From WTGJ01 sp965237765 (lineage in GTDB: Bacteria; Chloroflexota; Anaerolineae; Aggregatilineales; Phototrophicaceae), in assembly GCA_965237765.1 (NCBI GenBank), contig OZ250157.1, positions 2,604,001 to 2,668,000 of the forward strand: a stretch of 64,000 nucleotides of DNA. Reading direction: 5' to 3'. Below, piece after piece: positions 61,230 through 64,000 of the stretch. The translations under genes were made by a program, and so were the position numbers. The notes under the pieces are model-generated. The model saw only the letters and a program-made list of their open reading frames with translations. It was not told the origin of the DNA and did no database searches. Position 1 is the first letter of the stretch, and each line of letters opens with the position of its first letter.

Positions 61230-62846
61230 ATGAACAGTTTGATGATGGATTATCCACTCACTCTGCAGATTTTCATGCAGCGAGCAGCGCAATATTTCCC
61301 TAACAAAGAGATCGTCACCAGACGAGAGGAGGATTATCACCGCTACAATTATGGGCAATGGTATGCGCGCGCGCAACGCCTGGCGGGCGCATTAAATAGC
61401 CTCGGCATCCAGCGCGGAGACCGCGTTGGCACGCTCGCCTGGAATACTTACCGCCACCTGGAGCTGTATTTCAGCGTGCCCTGCATGGGCGCTGTGCTGC
61501 ATACACTCAATCTTCGCCTACCCGAAGATGAGCTGGTTTACATCATCAACCACGCCGGCGACCGTGTCATCTTCGTCGACGACAGTCTCTACCCACTCCT
61601 TTTTAAAATCGTCGACCGTCTACCGTCTGTCGAGCACATCATCTGGATGAGCGATGCACCACCGCAACAAACTCCTCCCGGCGTGTTGCATTATGAAGAG
61701 TTGCTCGCCGCCGCGCCGTCCGAATTTGGCTGGCCGCGCCTGGATGAAAACGCCGCCTTAGGGATGTGCTACACCTCTGGTACCACAGGCAAGCCCAAAG
61801 GCGTCGTCTATTCGCACCGCGCTATCGTGCTGCATACTTACGCCGTTGCCCTCAAAGACGCGCTCGATATCGGCGAGGCGGATGTCGTGATGCCCGTCGT
61901 GCCGATGTTTCATGCATTGACCTGGGGGATGCCCTTCGCGGCGACGATGCTGGGTTGCAAGCAGGTCTTCCCCGGCCGCTACATGCAACCAAAATACATC
62001 GCACAAATTCTACAGGAAGAAGGCGTCACCATCTCCGGGGGTGTGCCGAGCATCTGGTTACCATTACAGGGCATCCTGGCGTCGGGCAAGCACGACATTT
62101 CCCGTTTGCGGGCGATGCCTGTGGGCGGCTCGGCGGCGCCACGCGCGCTGATCGAAGCCTATGACCGTCTGGGCATTAAAATCATCCACGCCTGGGGAAT
62201 GACGGAGACTAGCCCGCTCGGCACCATTTCACGCATCAAGAGCGAGTTGGAAACGCTGCCTGAGACGGAACAATACCACTACCGCGCCACGCAGGGTCTG
62301 CCTGTGCCCGGCATCGAACTGCGAGGAATTGATGAGAGTGGCGCGAAGATACCATGGGATGGCGCAACGATGGGCGAGCTTCAAGTGCGCGGCCCCTGGG
62401 TCATTAGCGCCTATTATAACGATGAACGTAACGAGGAATCCTTCAGCGCCGATGGCTGGTTCCGAACCGGAGACGTCATCACGATCGACGCGGAAGGCTA
62501 CATTCAAATTGTCGACCGCACCAAAGACCTGGTCAAAAGCGGCGGCGAATGGATCTCTTCCCTAGATCTGGAAAATACGATCATGGCGCATCCGCGCGTG
62601 CTGGAAGCGGCGGTCATTGCCATCCCACACGAGCGCTGGCAAGAGCGGCCCCTGGCTATCATCGTCGCGCAAGATGGCGCGTCCATCCGCGAAGAAATCT
62701 ACGCCCTGCTGCGCCAGCGATTCGCCAAGTGGCAATTGCCCGATGATATGATCTTCGTGGAAGAAATCCCTAAGACGAGCGTCGGTAAATTCGATAAGAA
62801 GCAGCTGCGAGCTCGTTTTGCCGATTTCGAAGTAGCGCAGGCCTAG
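61230..62846 (+). CDS. Fatty-acid CoA ligase (acyl-AMP-forming)
   Basis: 538 residues of the ANL superfamily: activates a carboxylic acid with ATP, then CoA. Motifs: YTSGTTGKPKGVVYSH (A3), HAWGMTETSPLG (A5), DGWFRTGDV (A7), DRTKDLVKSGGEWISS (A8) and the C-terminal Lys in PKTSVGKFDKK (A10). The N-terminus LTLQIFMQRAAQYFPNKEIV and the overall motif set match medium/long-chain acyl-CoA synthetases of the AlkK/FadD type. Start at ATG 61230 with GAAGGGG upstream; it may feed the acyl-CoA enzymes at 39-51 kb. Stop is 2 nt from that of prs. Confidence 0.9.
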   Translation: MNSLMMDYPLTLQIFMQRAAQYFPNKEIVTRREEDYHRYNYGQWYARAQRLAGALNSLGIQRGDRVGTLAWNTYRHLELYFSVPCMGAVLHTLNLRLPEDELVYIINHAGDRVIFVDDSLYPLLFKIVDRLPSVEHIIWMSDAPPQQTPPGVLHYEELLAAAPSEFGWPRLDENAALGMCYTSGTTGKPKGVVYSHRAIVLHTYAVALKDALDIGEADVVMPVVPMFHALTWGMPFAATMLGCKQVFPGRYMQPKYIAQILQEEGVTISGGVPSIWLPLQGILASGKHDISRLRAMPVGGSAAPRALIEAYDRLGIKIIHAWGMTETSPLGTISRIKSELETLPETEQYHYRATQGLPVPGIELRGIDESGAKIPWDGATMGELQVRGPWVISAYYNDERNEESFSADGWFRTGDVITIDAEGYIQIVDRTKDLVKSGGEWISSLDLENTIMAHPRVLEAAVIAIPHERWQERPLAIIVAQDGASIREEIYALLRQRFAKWQLPDDMIFVEEIPKTSVGKFDKKQLRARFADFEVAQA

Positions 62847-62848
62847 CG

Positions 62849-63916
62849 TTATTCGTTGAACAATTCGCCTACGCTACGGCCCTCATGCGCGCGCCGGATG
62901 ACTTCGCCAATCAGCGGCGCGATAGAGAGCACCGTCATATTCGGTAGTAACCGCTCGGGTTGGATTTCTAGAGTATTGGTGGTAATGATCTCGCAGAGCT
63001 GCAACTGAGCCAGACGCTCCACCGCGCCGGGCGCTAATACAGGGTGAGTGAATGCTAAGTACACATCCTGAGCGCCGTTTTCGCGCACAGTTTCCGCCGC
63101 GCTCGCGACACTGCTTCCGGTAACCAATTCGTCATCGACGAGCAGCACATTCTTGCCGCGCACATCTCCGATAATGGAGAGCGCGTGCGGGTTCTCGGCG
63201 TTGTCGATGCGTCGCTTCTCGACGATGGCCATCGGCGCATGCAAGGATTCTGCCCAATTCCGCGTCTTCTTCGCAAAACCCAAATCCGTCGCGACCACCG
63301 CCAAATTCGGGATATTGCGCATCTTCACATAATCGCAGAGCAAGTGGAAGGCGGTGAGCGTATCGCCGGGGATGCTGAAGAAGCCCTGAATTTGCCCGGC
63401 ATGTAAATCGATCGTCATATAGCGATCGGCGCCAGCGACCTCAATCATTTCCGCCAACAAGCGAGCAGCGATCCCGACGCGCGGTTGGTCCTTCTTATCG
63501 GAACGAGTGTAAGTAAGGTAAGGTACGATGAGCGTCGTGCGCCAGGCGAAATCGCGCTTGAGCGTATCCAACATGATGAGCATTTCCATCAAGTTCTCAT
63601 GCACGGATGACGCGCATGTTTGGATCAAGTAAACATCCTGCCCACGCACGCTTTCGTTGAGCTTGATGAATATGTTCTCGTTTGAAAAGGTTAGCTTTTC
63701 GTAACGCCCGAGCGGCAAGCGCAGGTAATCACCAACTTCGCGAGACAATAGAGGCGATGCGGAGCCACCGAACAAACGGACACCGGCGCTAAAACGCGCG
63801 TCGCTGAGGTGTTCGTGCAATGGCTGCGGCTCTTCCGTTTTGATTAGCTTCGTACCAGGGATGTTAGTGGTCAGGCCAATCAACTGCTCGTGGATATTGC
63901 CAGGCGCAGATTCCAC
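62849..63916 (-). CDS. prs: Ribose-phosphate pyrophosphokinase
   Basis: Makes PRPP from ribose-5-phosphate and ATP for nucleotide, His and Trp synthesis. 355 residues from GTG 63916, placed 9 nt after AGGAGG; TTG 63925 abuts that site and is unlikely. Motifs: IDLHAGQIQGFF and the PRPP loop VLLVDDELVTGSSV (canonical enzymes have DTGGT-like endings). The flexible loop reads YTRSDKKDQPRVGIAARLLA. About 35 residues longer at the N-terminus than the usual 315-residue enzyme, and the loop variation suggests a divergent branch. Confidence 0.9.
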   Translation of the reverse strand: MESAPGNIHEQLIGLTTNIPGTKLIKTEEPQPLHEHLSDARFSAGVRLFGGSASPLLSREVGDYLRLPLGRYEKLTFSNENIFIKLNESVRGQDVYLIQTCASSVHENLMEMLIMLDTLKRDFAWRTTLIVPYLTYTRSDKKDQPRVGIAARLLAEMIEVAGADRYMTIDLHAGQIQGFFSIPGDTLTAFHLLCDYVKMRNIPNLAVVATDLGFAKKTRNWAESLHAPMAIVEKRRIDNAENPHALSIIGDVRGKNVLLVDDELVTGSSVASAAETVRENGAQDVYLAFTHPVLAPGAVERLAQLQLCEIITTNTLEIQPERLLPNMTVLSIAPLIGEVIRRAHEGRSVGELFNE

Positions 63917-63989
63917 CGTGCTCAACCTCCTCTTACTGGGACGATAGCCCCGTCGGCGCCAACAGGATCATGGCAGGCAGACAAAATAT

Positions 63990-63995
63990 ATTCTA
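63990..63995 (-). promoter_or_regulatory. Possible -10 of prs
   Basis: Minus-strand TAGAAT near the window edge; the -35 would be outside. The leader would be about 65 nt and shows nothing recognisable beyond AGGAGG. Confidence 0.3.
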
Positions 63996-64000
63996 CAGCG

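Noticed and set aside
1..64000. tRNA, rRNA, CRISPR, insertion sequence, phage or defence island
   Set aside because: The gaps are all under about 165 nt and none folds into a tRNA by eye; no transposase, integrase, cas or restriction genes and no array-like repeats seen.

Overview
The window reads as a dense, mid-to-high-GC bacterial chromosome segment with about 47 protein genes, very short gaps and no rRNA, tRNA, CRISPR array, insertion sequence or phage gene that I could find. No stretch longer than about 165 bases lacks a gene. The gene set points to an aerobic, glycogen-storing heterotroph. SCO and CopA indicate copper and cytochrome oxidase handling. Alanine racemase and a lytic transglycosylase indicate peptidoglycan. 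Tgt and QueG indicate queuosine. A Flp-type pilin, a maltodextrin-type glycogen phosphorylase and an SHMT-GcvT fusion make Chloroflexota (Anaerolineae-like) my best guess. That placement is an inference from protein style, not a measured one.

Layout. 1-4.6 kb: glycogen genes glgA (5' truncated by the window), glgC and glgP on +. 4.6-15 kb, on -: a DUF255 thioredoxin-like protein and a small unknown protein, then a promoter and a run of lytic transglycosylase, four-domain parvulin isomerase, and an ABC-2 exporter (ATPase plus two permeases). 15-19.5 kb: ftsH (+), a convergent EF-G-like gene (-), and a 45-residue Flp-type pilin gene (+). 19.5-26 kb: glycine C1 metabolism, with an SHMT-GcvT fusion (+) facing the gcvH-gcvPA-gcvPB operon (-). 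26-38.7 kb: SCO copper chaperone, alr/tgt, uvrA-copA-GDPD, queG, a methyltransferase and a GT1 glycosyltransferase.

38.7-51.9 kb is a propionate and branched-acid block: methylmalonyl-CoA epimerase, acyl-CoA dehydrogenase, quinone oxidoreductase-like MDR, an unknown protein, a CYTH protein, and an acyl-CoA mutase with methylmalonyl-type active-site residues. It continues with a three-gene acyl-CoA carboxylase (carboxyltransferase, biotin carboxylase, biotin carrier), a CHAD protein, a second acyl-CoA mutase with isobutyryl-type residues, an SDR and a YbaK-type deacylase. Together these can carry propionyl-CoA to succinyl-CoA, and probably interconvert butyryl- and isobutyryl-CoA. The B12-binding small subunit and the MeaB chaperone are not in the window. 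51.9-64 kb: dnaE, fpg (with an odd antisense tail), an MBL hydrolase, secA, an aldo/keto reductase, an acyl-CoA ligase and prs.

Two architectural themes stand out. All ten convergent gene pairs meet within 17 nt or overlap, several sharing the bases of their stop codons, so there is no room for ordinary terminators. At several divergent pairs, -10 hexamers of the two strands overlap on one TATA core, and three genes begin 6-7 nt after a -10 hexamer, as expected for leaderless mRNAs. Promoters and start choices were read by eye and are predictions.
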